NCBI RefSeq assembly: GCF_020873915.1
Contig: NZ_JAHWGP010000022.1
Span: 62,001 to 126,000 of the forward strand
Direction of reading: 5' to 3'
From: Streptomyces sp. DH5
Lineage (GTDB): Bacteria; Actinomycetota; Actinomycetes; Streptomycetales; Streptomycetaceae
DNA length: 64,000 nucleotides
Below the pieces are notes generated by a model. The model saw only the letters and a list, made by a program, of their open reading frames with translations. It ran no database searches and was not told the DNA's origin. A program made the translations under genes and the position numbers. Numbering within the stretch: position 1 is the stretch's first letter; every line of letters begins with the position of its first letter. Positions 52,340-61,758 of this stretch are shown piece after piece.

Positions 52340-53743
52340 TCAGGCGGGCGCCGGACCGTCCCGCAGCGCGTTCAGCTGGTCCAGGAACCAGCGGGCCGGG
52401 GGGAGGGCGGTCGCCGACGCGGCCAGGCGTTCGGTGCGGTCGGCGCGGTCGTCCGGGCCCATCGTCAGGGCCTGGTGCAGGGCGCGGGCGGTCTCCATGA
52501 CGTCGTAGGGGTTGACCGTGATCGCGTCCTCGCCCAGTTCCTCGTGGGCGCCCGCCTCCCGCGACAGCACCAGCGCGCAGCCCGCGTCGGAGACCACCGG
52601 TACCTCCTTGGCGACCAGGTTCATGCCGTCGCGGATGGGGTTGACCAGGGCCACGTCCGCCAGCCGGTACGCGGCGAGCGAGCGCGCGAAGTCGTCCCTG
52701 ACGTGGAGGACGACCGGCCGCCAGTCCGCGGTGCCGTACCGCTCGTTGATCTCCTCCGCGACCCGCTGCACCTCGGCGGTGTAGTCGCGGTACACGGCGA
52801 GGTCCTGCCGGGAGGGGTAGGCGAAGGCGACGTGCACGACGCGTTCGCGCCACTCGGGACGGTCCTCCAGGAGCTGCCGGTACGCCAGCAGTCCGCGCAC
52901 GATGTTCTTGGACAGCTCGGTGCGGTCGACCCGGACGATCGTCCGGCGCCCCTCGCCGATCTCCTCCCGGAGCGCGGTGATCCGCTCCTCGACGTCCGCC
53001 TCGTGGGCGCGGGCGCGCAGGAAGTCGGCGTCGGCGCCCAGGCCGTGCACCCCGATCTCCGTGTCCCCGGGCCCGCCCGCGAACCGCTCGCAGCACGCGG
53101 TGAACGCGTCCGCCCAGCGGTGGGTGAGGAAGCCGAGCCGGTCGGCGCCGAGCATCCCGCGCAGCACCTGCCGCGCGATGTCGTCGGGCAGCATCGCGAA
53201 GTACTCCGGCGGCGCCCACGGGGTGTGCGAGAAGTGCCCGATGCGCAGGTCGGGGCGGAGCTCGCGGAGCATCCCGGGGACGAGGGTGAGGTGGTAGTCC
53301 TGCACCAGGACGGCCGCGCCCCGCGCCGCCTCCTCGGCCAGCGCCTCGGCGAACGCGCGGTTGAAGCTCTCGTACGACGCCCACTGGCGGCGGAACCCGG
53401 CGTCGAAGACCGGTTCCAGGGGTGTCTGGTACAGCATGTGGTGCACGAACCACAGCACCGAGTTGGCGATGCCGTTGTACGCGTCCGCGTGCACGTCCGC
53501 CGGGATGTCCAGCATCCGCACGCCGTCCTCGCCGGCCCCGCGCCGCACGGCCTCGCGGTCGCCGTCGGACAGGGCCGAGCACACCCACAGCGCGCCCGCC
53601 TCGGGGCCGATCGCCGAGAGGCCGGACACGAGCCCGCCCCCGCCCCGTTTGGTCCGCAGCGACCCGTCGTCCGCGACCTCGTACGAGACCGGCCCCCGGT
53701 TGGAGGCGACCAGCACCTGAGCAGCACCGAAGCTTGAAGCCAT
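52340..53743 (-). CDS. otsA: trehalose-6-phosphate synthase OtsA
   Basis: 467 residues from ATG 53743. Retaining GT20 glycosyltransferase using UDP- or GDP-glucose. N-terminal [10 protein letters not shown] with [45 protein letters not shown] (shown to 19) and the nucleotide-sugar motif [19 protein letters not shown]. First gene of the otsA-otsB pair. The short distance from a -10-like box suggests a leaderless transcript. Confidence 0.94.
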   Translation of the reverse strand: MASSFGAAQVLVASNRGPVSYEVADDGSLRTKRGGGGLVSGLSAIGPEAGALWVCSALSDGDREAVRRGAGEDGVRMLDIPADVHADAYNGIANSVLWFVHHMLYQTPLEPVFDAGFRRQWASYESFNRAFAEALAEEAARGAAVLVQDYHLTLVPGMLRELRPDLRIGHFSHTPWAPPEYFAMLPDDIARQVLRGMLGADRLGFLTHRWADAFTACCERFAGGPGDTEIGVHGLGADADFLRARAHEADVEERITALREEIGEGRRTIVRVDRTELSKNIVRGLLAYRQLLEDRPEWRERVVHVAFAYPSRQDLAVYRDYTAEVQRVAEEINERYGTADWRPVVLHVRDDFARSLAAYRLADVALVNPIRDGMNLVAKEVPVVSDAGCALVLSREAGAHEELGEDAITVNPYDVMETARALHQALTMGPDDRADRTERLAASATALPPARWFLDQLNALRDGPAPA

Positions 53744-53750
53744 ACGCCTC

Positions 53751-53756
53751 AACCTA
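53751..53756 (-). promoter_or_regulatory. -10 box of otsA, leaderless arrangement
   Basis: On the minus strand TAGGTT stands 7 nt before the otsA ATG, with no ribosome site in between. Confidence 0.4.
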
Positions 53757-53887
53757 GCCAGGCCCCCGGGGCCTCAAACGTGTCACCGCGTCACGCCGGC
53801 GACGATTCGGCCGCGCCCCTTGTGGAGGAGTTGTGGACGGTATGAAGATGTGCGGTGCACATTTCAACTATTCGGGGGGTGGGTGCG

Positions 53888-54568
53888 ATGCGGATACGCA
53901 TGCCCGGAGGCGTTCGCGGACTGACCGGTACGACGGCGATGATCGCGGTCTGCGCGCTCGGCCTGGCCGGCTGCGGGGACGGGGACAGCGGCACGGAGGG
54001 CGCGGCGAAACCGCCCGTGGCGGCCACCACGACGGCGCAGAGCGGCAGCCCCGCCCCTGAGCCGTCCGCCACCACGCGGACGCCGACCCCGACACCGACA
54101 CCCACCCCGACGCCCGTCACGTTGTCCGACCACACGGGCGGGCGCGTCGGGACGGCCGTCGCCGCGGCGCAGAAGGCCGGCCTCGGCTACACCGTCCGCC
54201 TGGAGGGCACCGGCCGCGAGGCGTCCTCCTGGGGCGCGGGCGAGAAGGTCTGCGAGCAGACCGACGCGTCGGACGGCGTGACCTTCACCGTCGCGCGCGA
54301 CGGCCGCGACTGCGGCGGGCGCCTGCTGCACACCCCGAAGCCCACCCCGACCCCGCAGCCGGCGCGGACCCGGGACACGGGCGGCACCGGAGGAGGCGGC
54401 ACCGCCGGCTGCGAACTCACCAGCCCGGCCGGGAACTGCTACGCCGACGGCCAGTTCTGCGCCGCCAAGCACCGGGGACTGAGCACCCACGGCCGCGGCG
54501 GCGAGTACCTGACCTGCTCCCTCGACTCCGGCGGCAGGTGGCGCTGGTCGGACGGCGTCGCCGGCTGA
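53888..54568 (+). CDS. lipoprotein with PASTA-like and Cys-rich C-terminal domains
   Basis: 226 residues from ATG 53888 behind GGGGGGTGGG. Lipobox LAGC (Cys29), a Pro/Thr repeat linker (TPTPTPTPTPTP), and a PASTA-like segment (GRVGTAVAAAQKAGLGYTV, then KVCEQTDASDGVTFTV) with two Cys. A second Pro-rich linker follows, then a ~50-residue C-terminal module with four Cys and Trp (CELTSPAGNCYADGQFCAAK; TCSLDSGGRWRWSDG), probably disulfide-stabilised. Function unknown; likely at the cell wall. Confidence 0.75.
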   Translation: MRIRMPGGVRGLTGTTAMIAVCALGLAGCGDGDSGTEGAAKPPVAATTTAQSGSPAPEPSATTRTPTPTPTPTPTPVTLSDHTGGRVGTAVAAAQKAGLGYTVRLEGTGREASSWGAGEKVCEQTDASDGVTFTVARDGRDCGGRLLHTPKPTPTPQPARTRDTGGTGGGGTAGCELTSPAGNCYADGQFCAAKHRGLSTHGRGGEYLTCSLDSGGRWRWSDGVAG

Positions 54569-54642
54569 CGGCCGGGATCCGGTGCGGTGCGGTGCGCCGG
54601 GCCGGGCCGCCCGGCGCCCCGTGCCGTGCCGTGCCGTGCGGA

Positions 54643-55620
54643 TCAGGCCACTTGGCGCGCCTGGTACTCGGCGATGTCCGTCATCGGCGGCCGCTCCTCG
54701 GTGTCGACGGGGTACGTCCGGGGCTCGAAGACGGAGCCCCGGCGCTCGAACTGGGTGAGGGCCGGGCGGATCAGGTGGGCGCGGGCCAGGCGCAGCTGCG
54801 CGGTGCGGTAGATCGCGGCGGCCATCCGGCCGAGGGCCTGCCCGTCCTGGTGCCGGTGCTTGCGCACCCCCACGTCGACCTGGGCCAGCGCGTCCAGACC
54901 CACCAGGTGCAGGGCGTCGACCAGCATGCCGAGCTCGATGCCGTAGCCGACGGGGAAGGGGAGCCGCTCCAGCAGGGAGCGGCGGGCCGCGTACTCGCCG
55001 CCCAGCGGCTGGACGAAGCCCGCCAGCTGCGGCCAGTGCAGGTTCAGCAGCGGCCGGGCCATCAGTTCGGTGACCCGGCCGCCCTGGCCGGCGGTCGCGC
55101 CGAGGGGGCGGTCGTACATGGCCTTGACCAGGTGGATGTCCGGGTCGGTGAGGAGCGGGCCGACGATGCCGATGACGAAGTCGGAGGAGAACTCCCTGAG
55201 GTCGGCGTCGACGAAGCACACGATGTCGCCGCGGGTGACCAGCAGTGACCGCCACAGCACCTCCCCCTTGCCGGGCACCGCCGGTATGCGGGGGAGTATC
55301 GCGTCCCGGTGCACCACCGTCGCCCCCGCCGCCGCCGCGACGGCGGACGTGCGGTCGGTGGATCCGGAGTCCACCACCACCACCTCGTCGACCAGGGGGC
55401 AGCGGAGCATCAGGTCGCGGCGGATCACCGACACGATGTCGCCGACCGTGGCCTCCTCGTTCAAGGCGGGCAGTACCACGCTCACCGTCCGGCCCGTGGC
55501 GCGTTTCGCCGCCAGGACCCGGTGGAGCGGTCGGTCGGTCACCGACCACGAACGGTCGGTCAACCAGCGCTCGACTTCTTCCAGCACGGTTCCGGGCTCC
55601 TCACTGACCTGGTGATCCAT
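54643..55620 (-). CDS. gpgS: glucosyl-3-phosphoglycerate synthase (GT81-like)
   Basis: 325 residues. GT-A fold: VSVVLPALNEEATVGDIVSV, VVVVDSGSTDRTSAVA, IVCFVDADLREFSSDF (DxD metal motif) and LHWPQLAGFVQPLGGEYAAR. The family transfers glucose from NDP-glucose to 3-phosphoglycerate, the first step towards glucosylglycerate or methylglucose lipopolysaccharide. Its neighbour otsA places it among compatible-solute and glucan genes. Divergent from the riboswitch-led operon. Confidence 0.87.
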   Translation of the reverse strand: MDHQVSEEPGTVLEEVERWLTDRSWSVTDRPLHRVLAAKRATGRTVSVVLPALNEEATVGDIVSVIRRDLMLRCPLVDEVVVVDSGSTDRTSAVAAAAGATVVHRDAILPRIPAVPGKGEVLWRSLLVTRGDIVCFVDADLREFSSDFVIGIVGPLLTDPDIHLVKAMYDRPLGATAGQGGRVTELMARPLLNLHWPQLAGFVQPLGGEYAARRSLLERLPFPVGYGIELGMLVDALHLVGLDALAQVDVGVRKHRHQDGQALGRMAAAIYRTAQLRLARAHLIRPALTQFERRGSVFEPRTYPVDTEERPPMTDIAEYQARQVA

Positions 55621-55725
55621 CTCGCGGTTCGGACGACTATCTCAACCACCCAGGCCTTCGGTTACAGTCTTGAGCAACGCCGGGGGACCTCGCATGTCGG
55701 GGCCCCGCGCGACAACTGAACACCG

Positions 55726-55869
55726 CTCATCCAGAGGGGCAGAGGGATACGGCCCGATGAAGCCCCGGCAACCCTCCAGTCGGTTCCTGTCACGCGGACG
55801 TGGCGAGGCTCCCGGCTAGGGAAGGTGCCAAATCCGTCTCACGGCGAGATGCGTCGTGAGGAAGATGAG
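55726..55869 (+). promoter_or_regulatory. SAM-I (S-box) riboswitch
   Basis: The leader carries the conserved S-box blocks in order: P1 5' strand CTCATC (55726-55731), AGAGGGGCAGAGGGATACGG (A-rich P2 side), CCCGATGAAGCCCCGGCAAC, the AGGGAAGGTGCCAAATCC segment of P3/J3-4, then GTCTCACGGCGAGATGCGTC and the P1 3' strand GATGAG (55864-55869). It ends 20 nt before the start codon, with AGGAGAAAGG right behind P1, so control at translation or just before it is plausible. SAM-I elements repress sulfur-amino-acid genes when SAM is plentiful. Confidence 0.92.
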
Positions 55870-55889
55870 GAGAAAGGGCCTCGCCTCAC

Positions 55890-57188
55890 ATGGCTGTGCA
55901 GACCATTGCAAGCACCACCGACTCCGCCACCGCGAACGCCGTGGACCTGGGCCCCGCCGCCGCGCTCTCCTGCCGCGAATGCGGCCACCGCGTGCCCCTC
56001 GGCCCCGTCTTCGCCTGCGAGGAGTGTTTCGGCCCGCTGGAGATCGCCTACGACTTCTCGGCCTATGACACCGAGGAGCTGCGGAGCCGGATCGAAGCGG
56101 GACCCGCGAACATCTGGCGCTACGCGCCCCTGCTGCCCGTCCCCGCGGACGTGGCCGGCAAGCCCAACCTGAACCCGGGCTGGACCAAGCTCGTCCAGGC
56201 CGACAACCTGGCCCGCGAGCTGGGCGTCGACCCCGGCAGGCTCTTCGTCAAGGACGACTCCGGCAACCCCACGCACTCCTTCAAGGACCGTGTCGTCGCC
56301 CAGGCCCTCGAGGCCGCCCGCGCCTTCGGCTTCACCACCCTCTCCTGCTCCTCCACCGGCAACCTGGCCGGCGCGGTCGGTGCCGCCGCCGCCCGGGCGG
56401 GCCTGCGCTCCTGCGTGTTCATCCCGCACGACCTGGAGCAGGGCAAGGTCGTCATGGCCGCCGTCTACGGGGGCGAGCTCGTCGGCATCGAGGGCAACTA
56501 CGACGACGTGAACCGTTTCTGCTCCGAGCTGATCGGCGACCCGGCCGGCGAGGGCTGGGGCTTCGTCAACGTCAACCTGCGGCCGTACTACGCGGAGGGT
56601 TCCAAGACCCTCGCGTACGAGATCTGCGAGCAGCTCGGATGGCGGCTGCCCGACCAGATCGTCGTCCCGATCGCCTCGGGCTCGCAGCTCACGAAGATCG
56701 ACAAGGGGCTGCAGGAGCTGATCGCGCTCGGGCTCGTCGAGGACAAGCCGTACAAGATCTTCGGTGCGCAGGCGGAGGGGTGCTCGCCGGTGTCCACCGC
56801 GTACAAGGCGGGACACGACGTCGTACGGCCGCAGAAGCCGGACACCATCGCCAAGTCGCTGGCGATCGGCAACCCGGCCGACGGGCCGTACGTGCTGGAC
56901 ATCGCGCGGCGCACGGGCGGTGCCGTGGAGGACGTGAACGACGCGCAGGTGGTCGACGCGATCAGGCTGCTGGCGCGGACCGAGGGCGTCTTCGCGGAGA
57001 CCGCGGGGGGCGTGACCGTCGGGGTCACCCGGAAGCTGCTGGAGAGCGGGGCGCTCGACCCGTCGCTGACCACCGTGGTGCTCAACACCGGGGACGGTCT
57101 GAAGACGCTGGACGCGGTCGCGGGGACGGGGCTGACGGCGACGATCCGGCCCAGCCTGGAGTCGTTCCGTGAGGCCGGACTCGGCTGA
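55890..57188 (+). CDS. metM: threonine-synthase homologue under SAM riboswitch, probable homocysteine synthase (MetM-like)
   Basis: 432 residues. Fold-type II PLP enzyme: N-terminal zinc-ribbon (Cys28, Cys31, Cys43, Cys46), Schiff-base Lys132 in DDSGNPTHSFKDRV, SCSSTGNLAGAVGAAAARAG phosphate/PLP loop, and SGSQLTKIDKG. Generic annotation would be threonine synthase (ThrC). The SAM-I riboswitch and the following CysO-type sulfur carrier argue for a sulfur-amino-acid role. I recall a 2024 report of MetM/MetO in Streptomyces, where the ThrC-like MetM turns O-phosphohomoserine into homocysteine with the thiocarboxylated carrier MetO; this pair fits that description. Confidence 0.82.
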   Translation: MAVQTIASTTDSATANAVDLGPAAALSCRECGHRVPLGPVFACEECFGPLEIAYDFSAYDTEELRSRIEAGPANIWRYAPLLPVPADVAGKPNLNPGWTKLVQADNLARELGVDPGRLFVKDDSGNPTHSFKDRVVAQALEAARAFGFTTLSCSSTGNLAGAVGAAAARAGLRSCVFIPHDLEQGKVVMAAVYGGELVGIEGNYDDVNRFCSELIGDPAGEGWGFVNVNLRPYYAEGSKTLAYEICEQLGWRLPDQIVVPIASGSQLTKIDKGLQELIALGLVEDKPYKIFGAQAEGCSPVSTAYKAGHDVVRPQKPDTIAKSLAIGNPADGPYVLDIARRTGGAVEDVNDAQVVDAIRLLARTEGVFAETAGGVTVGVTRKLLESGALDPSLTTVVLNTGDGLKTLDAVAGTGLTATIRPSLESFREAGLG

Positions 57189-57220
57189 GGGCTGCTTCAC
57201 CGTCGTCGTCCGCGGGTCGG

Positions 57221-57252
57221 TGGGGGCTGGTCGCGCAGTCCCCCCGCGCCCT
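57221..57252. repeat. abundant Streptomyces intergenic repeat, copy B
   Basis: GGCTGGTCGCGCAGTCCCCC followed by CGCGCCCT is a copy of the short repeat also seen at 42591-42620. It sits between the threonine-synthase-like gene and the sulfur-carrier gene. Confidence 0.6.
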
Positions 57253-57280
57253 GGTAAGTCACCTGACCGGAGGTTTTCAA

Positions 57281-57556
57281 GTGAGCGTCACCGTCCGTAT
57301 CCCCACCATCCTGCGCACGTACACCGGCGGTAAGGCCGAGGTGAGTGCCGAGGGGGCGACCCTCGGGCAGGTCATCTCGGACCTGGAGAAGAACCACACC
57401 GGGATCGCCGCCCGGGTGCTGGACGACCAGGGCAAGCTGCGCCGGTTCGTCAACGTCTACGTCAATGACGACGACGTGCGGTTCGAGCAGGGCCTCGACA
57501 CGGTCACCCCGGACGGGGCCGGCGTGTCGATCATTCCGGCGGTCGCCGGAGGCTGA
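57281..57556 (+). CDS. metO: CysO/MetO-type sulfur-carrier protein (ThiS/MoaD family)
   Basis: 91 residues from GTG with GGAGG 8 nt upstream. Ubiquitin-like beta-grasp (VTVRIPTILRTYTGGKAEVS; TLGQVISDLEKNHTGIAARV; RFVNVYVNDDDVRFEQGLDT) ending in an exposed Gly-Gly (IPAVAGG), the site of adenylation and thiocarboxylation by a MoeZ-like enzyme. Sequence resembles mycobacterial CysO (cysteine synthesis with CysM), but the genomic partner here is the ThrC-like gene 92 nt upstream, as in the MetM/MetO homocysteine route. cysM and mec are not adjacent. Confidence 0.88.
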   Translation: MSVTVRIPTILRTYTGGKAEVSAEGATLGQVISDLEKNHTGIAARVLDDQGKLRRFVNVYVNDDDVRFEQGLDTVTPDGAGVSIIPAVAGG

Positions 57557-57987
57557 TCATTACCTTCGGTAATGACGGTTACCGAGCGTTTGGCTCATTG
57601 CCCCCTCCGTGAGAGATCCGGAGGGGGCAATTCCATGGGATTGAGCGCGGTAGAGTTGGGGAACGCGCTCCCGGTCCACTGATCGAGCGCACAGAATTCC
57701 TGCCGCGGGTCCGACTGGATGTAGCCAAAGTGCGGGCATCCTACGCGGCATTTGTGACCTTTGTCCGGCCCGACTTGCCCTGGAATCGGGCGAATTCTCG
57801 CCACATTCCGGACCGGTGTCGTCCAGATTTCTCGTCCGATTGACCTGTTGCAGACGGCAGTTGGGCAGATACATTCAGCCGCGGTCGACGCGTTCCGGCG
57901 CACGCCCCCAACCGTTTGGGGGGTGAGGTCTGACCCGGGTCCGCGAAGTGTGGATCTGTGCAAGGGCCAGTAATAGGGGAGTTAGGC
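57557..57987. other. intergenic region before the cold-shock gene
   Basis: 431 nt without a credible gene; GC falls in the right half. It holds the small hairpin CATTACC-TTC-GGTAATG (57558-57574), right after the sulfur-carrier stop, and the terminator at 57597-57631. The remainder (~57650-57987) probably includes the cold-shock promoter and a long 5' leader, a feature common for csp mRNAs. Confidence 0.5.
57597..57631. terminator. terminator of the metM-metO unit
   Basis: ATTGCCCCCTCCG (57597-57609) and exact complement CGGAGGGGGCAAT (57619-57631), 9-nt loop, followed by T-rich TCCAT. Confidence 0.8.
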
Positions 57988-58191
57988 ATGGCTCAGGGCA
58001 CCGTCAAGTGGTTCAACGCGGAGAAGGGGTACGGCTTCATCGCGGTCGACGGTGGTGCGGATGTTTTCGTCCACTACAGCGCGATCCAGATGGACGGCTA
58101 CCGCACCCTCGAAGAAGGCCAGCGGGTCGAGTTCGAGATCTCGCAGGGTCAGAAGGGCCCGCAGGCCGACATGGTTCGTCTCAGCGCCTGA
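57988..58191 (+). CDS. cold shock protein (CspA family)
   Basis: 67 residues from ATG 57988. Single OB-fold cold-shock domain with RNP1 [11 protein letters not shown] and RNP2 [17 protein letters not shown]. Small RNA chaperone binding single-stranded nucleic acid. Several paralogues are usual in Streptomyces. Starts after GGGGAGTTAGGC and ends before a strong terminator. Confidence 0.96.
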   Translation: MAQGTVKWFNAEKGYGFIAVDGGADVFVHYSAIQMDGYRTLEEGQRVEFEISQGQKGPQADMVRLSA

Positions 58192-58221
58192 ACGCGCTAC
58201 CTGCCGCAAGCATCTTCTGCC

Positions 58222-58263
58222 GACGAAGGGCCCGCACCTCCCCGGGGGTGCGGGCCCTTCGTC
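58222..58263. terminator. terminator of the cold-shock gene
   Basis: GACGAAGGGCCCGCACC (58222-58238) and its exact complement (58247-58263), 8-nt loop. Confidence 0.88.
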
Positions 58264-58323
58264 GTGCCCGGTCCTCGTCGTGCCCGGTCCTCGTCGTGTC
58301 CGGTCCTCGTCGTGTCCGGCCCC
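58260..58323. repeat. four tandem 16-bp repeats
   Basis: Four head-to-tail copies of CGTCGTG(C/T)CCGGTCCT run from 58260 to 58323, the last diverged. They begin inside the right arm of the cold-shock terminator and lie upstream of the groEL regulatory region. Confidence 0.8.
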
Positions 58324-58370
58324 GGCATGTTCGCGCGCGGCTGAGTACTCCCGGGTACTCCCCTCAGGCG

Positions 58371-58415
58371 CTTGCACTCGCATGGGTCGAGTGCTAATCA
58401 TTGGCGTTAGCACTC
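58371..58415. promoter_or_regulatory. CIRCE element of groEL2 with an extra half-site
   Basis: TTGCACTC (58372-58379), 9 nt, GAGTGCTAA (58389-58397) is a CIRCE inverted repeat, the HrcA operator, with an imperfect left arm. A further perfect half TTAGCACTC lies at 58407-58415, again 9 nt from the central half. HrcA represses chaperonin genes until heat stress. Confidence 0.85.
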
Positions 58416-58452
58416 TGAAGGTGAGAGTGACAACGAAGGACCGGGTCGGTGA

Positions 58453-60183
<1,731 letters not shown>

Positions 60184-60219
60184 TCCTCCCGAGGATCGGA
60201 TCCGTCCGTCAGCACGACC

Positions 60220-60259
60220 GAGGGCGGCACTCCCTGTTCCGACAGGGGGTGCCGCCCTC
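60220..60259. terminator. terminator of groEL2
   Basis: GAGGGCGGCACTCCCTGT (60220-60237) pairs with 60242-60259 around TCCG (one T-G pair). It starts 37 nt after the stop. Confidence 0.85.
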
Positions 60260-60361
60260 GGGCGTTCCGGGAAGTGCCGCCCTCGGGCGTGCCGGGCGGC
60301 GGTCGTCGCTCCGCCTTCCGGCAGGGCGCGCAGGAGGCGTCCCGTGACCGAGGCCACATCC

Positions 60362-60391
60362 GGCCCCCGGGGGGAATTCCCCCCGGGGGCC
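60362..60391. promoter_or_regulatory. 30-bp perfect palindrome upstream of OYE gene
   Basis: GGCCCCCGGGGGGAA followed directly by its exact complement gives 30 bp of perfect dyad symmetry with an AATT centre. It stands 73 nt before the GTG of the flavin oxidoreductase gene. It could act as an operator, a transcription roadblock or a processing hairpin. Confidence 0.5.
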
Positions 60392-60426
60392 TCCTGGTTG
60401 ACGCCGAGCGTGCACTGCATGCGCGT

Positions 60427-60446
60427 GCACATACTCTTCGGTATGT
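60427..60446. promoter_or_regulatory. inverted repeat CACATAC/GTATGTG
   Basis: CACATAC and GTATGTG flank 6 nt about 20 nt before the oxidoreductase start. Next to it GTGCAC...GTGCAC (60409-60429) adds a second dyad. Candidate regulator site for the divergent or own promoter; no family is recognised. Confidence 0.4.
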
Positions 60447-60464
60447 GAAGCAGAGGAGCCCCAC

Positions 60465-61595
60465 GTGACCGTCACCTCCCCGGACACCGCCGCCCGAGCC
60501 GCGGGAATGCTCTCCCGGCCCGTCGCGATCAACGGCCTCACCGTGCCCAACCGCATCGCCATGGCGCCGATGACCCGGATGTTCTCGCCGGGCGGCGTCC
60601 CCGGTGAGGACGTCGTGTCCTACTACTCCCGTCGTGCCGCCGCCGGTGTCGGGCTGATCGTCACCGAGGGCACGTACGTGGGGCACGAGTCCGCCGGGCA
60701 GAGCGACCGGGTGCCGCGGTTCCACGGGGAGGAGCAGCTGGCGGGCTGGGCGAAGGTCGCCGAGGCGGTGCACGCGGCGGGCGGCACGATCGTGCCGCAG
60801 CTCTGGCACATCGGCATGGTCCGCGAACAGGGCCAGGCCCCGTACCCCCAGGCCCCGGCGGTCGGCCCGTCCGGGGTGCGCACGGACGGCACCGAGGGCA
60901 CGGGCAAGGCGATGACGCAGGCCGACATCGACGACGTCGTCGCCGCGTTCGCGCGGGCGGCCGCCGACGCCGAGCGCATCGGCTTCGACGGCGTGGAGCT
61001 GCACGGTGCCCACGGCTACCTCATCGACCAGTTCCTGTGGTCCGGCACCAACCGCCGCACCGACTCCTACGGCGGCGACCCGGTGGCCCGCGCGAAGTTC
61101 GCCGCGGAGGTCGTGGCCGCGGTGCGCGCGGCCGTGTCGCCGGAGTTCCCCGTCGTCTTCCGCTACTCGCAGTGGAAGCAGGACGCCTATGACGCCCGGC
61201 TCGCCGAGACGCCCCAGGAGCTGGAGGCGATCCTCGCCCCGCTCGCCGCGGCCGGTGTCGACGCCTTCCACGCGTCCACGCGCCGCTACTGGCTCCCGGA
61301 GTTCGAGGACTCCGGCCTCAACCTGGCCGGCTGGACGAAGAAGCTGACCGGCAGGCCTGTCCTCACCGTCGGCTCCGTCGGTCTGAACGGGGAGTTCCTG
61401 GAGGCGTTCCAGGGGCGGGGCGCCGAGCTCGGCGGCCTCGACGACCTGCTCGACCGGATGGAGCGCGACGAGTTCGACCTCGTCGCCGTCGGCCGCGCGC
61501 TGCTCCAGGACCCGGAGTGGGCCGCCAAGGTGCTGGCCGGCCGCTTCGACGAGCTGGCGCCGTACGACGCGGCGTCCCTGAAGACGCTCAGCTGA
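60465..61595 (+). CDS. NADH:flavin oxidoreductase (Old Yellow Enzyme family)
   Basis: 376 residues from GTG. FMN TIM barrel: NRIAMAPMTRMFSPGGVPGE, GLIVTEGTYV, PQLWHIGMV, GFDGVELHGAHGYLIDQFLW (substrate His and FMN residues), TNRRTDSYGG and the phosphate-binding C-terminal VAVGRALLQDPEW. Reduces activated alkenes with NAD(P)H. AGCAGAGGAGCCCC supplies the ribosome site. Confidence 0.92.
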   Translation: MTVTSPDTAARAAGMLSRPVAINGLTVPNRIAMAPMTRMFSPGGVPGEDVVSYYSRRAAAGVGLIVTEGTYVGHESAGQSDRVPRFHGEEQLAGWAKVAEAVHAAGGTIVPQLWHIGMVREQGQAPYPQAPAVGPSGVRTDGTEGTGKAMTQADIDDVVAAFARAAADAERIGFDGVELHGAHGYLIDQFLWSGTNRRTDSYGGDPVARAKFAAEVVAAVRAAVSPEFPVVFRYSQWKQDAYDARLAETPQELEAILAPLAAAGVDAFHASTRRYWLPEFEDSGLNLAGWTKKLTGRPVLTVGSVGLNGEFLEAFQGRGAELGGLDDLLDRMERDEFDLVAVGRALLQDPEWAAKVLAGRFDELAPYDAASLKTLS

Positions 61596-61691
61596 GGCGA
61601 GTCGTCCGCCCTCGTGGTGCGGCGCCCCCGGCCGGAGGGGCGCCGCACCGCCGTGTGTGTCGCCCCTCCCCGCCCGGTTTTCGCTTGCTTA

Positions 61692-61718
61692 AGGCAATCA
61701 ATCGCCCTAAGGTTGCCT
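61692..61718. promoter_or_regulatory. candidate operator of the MFS exporter
   Basis: AGGCAA and TTGCCT form an inverted repeat spanning 27 bp, with TTGCTTAAGGCAA overlapping its left half. The tract is AT-rich and 41 nt before the MFS start, so it is a likely promoter/operator. The regulator (MarR or TetR type) is not in the window. Confidence 0.5.
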
Positions 61719-61758
61719 GAGTCAAGTATTGGCCCGAGTCACGACGGAGACCCCCTTC

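Noticed and set aside
55890-57188. Simple annotation as the threonine-pathway ThrC
   Set aside because: The SAM-I riboswitch and sulfur-carrier partner fit homocysteine synthesis better, though the fold alone cannot exclude threonine synthase.
57595-57963. 122-codon minus-strand frame in the cold-shock leader
   Set aside because: Overlaps a terminator, lacks a ribosome site and shows no codon bias or family likeness.
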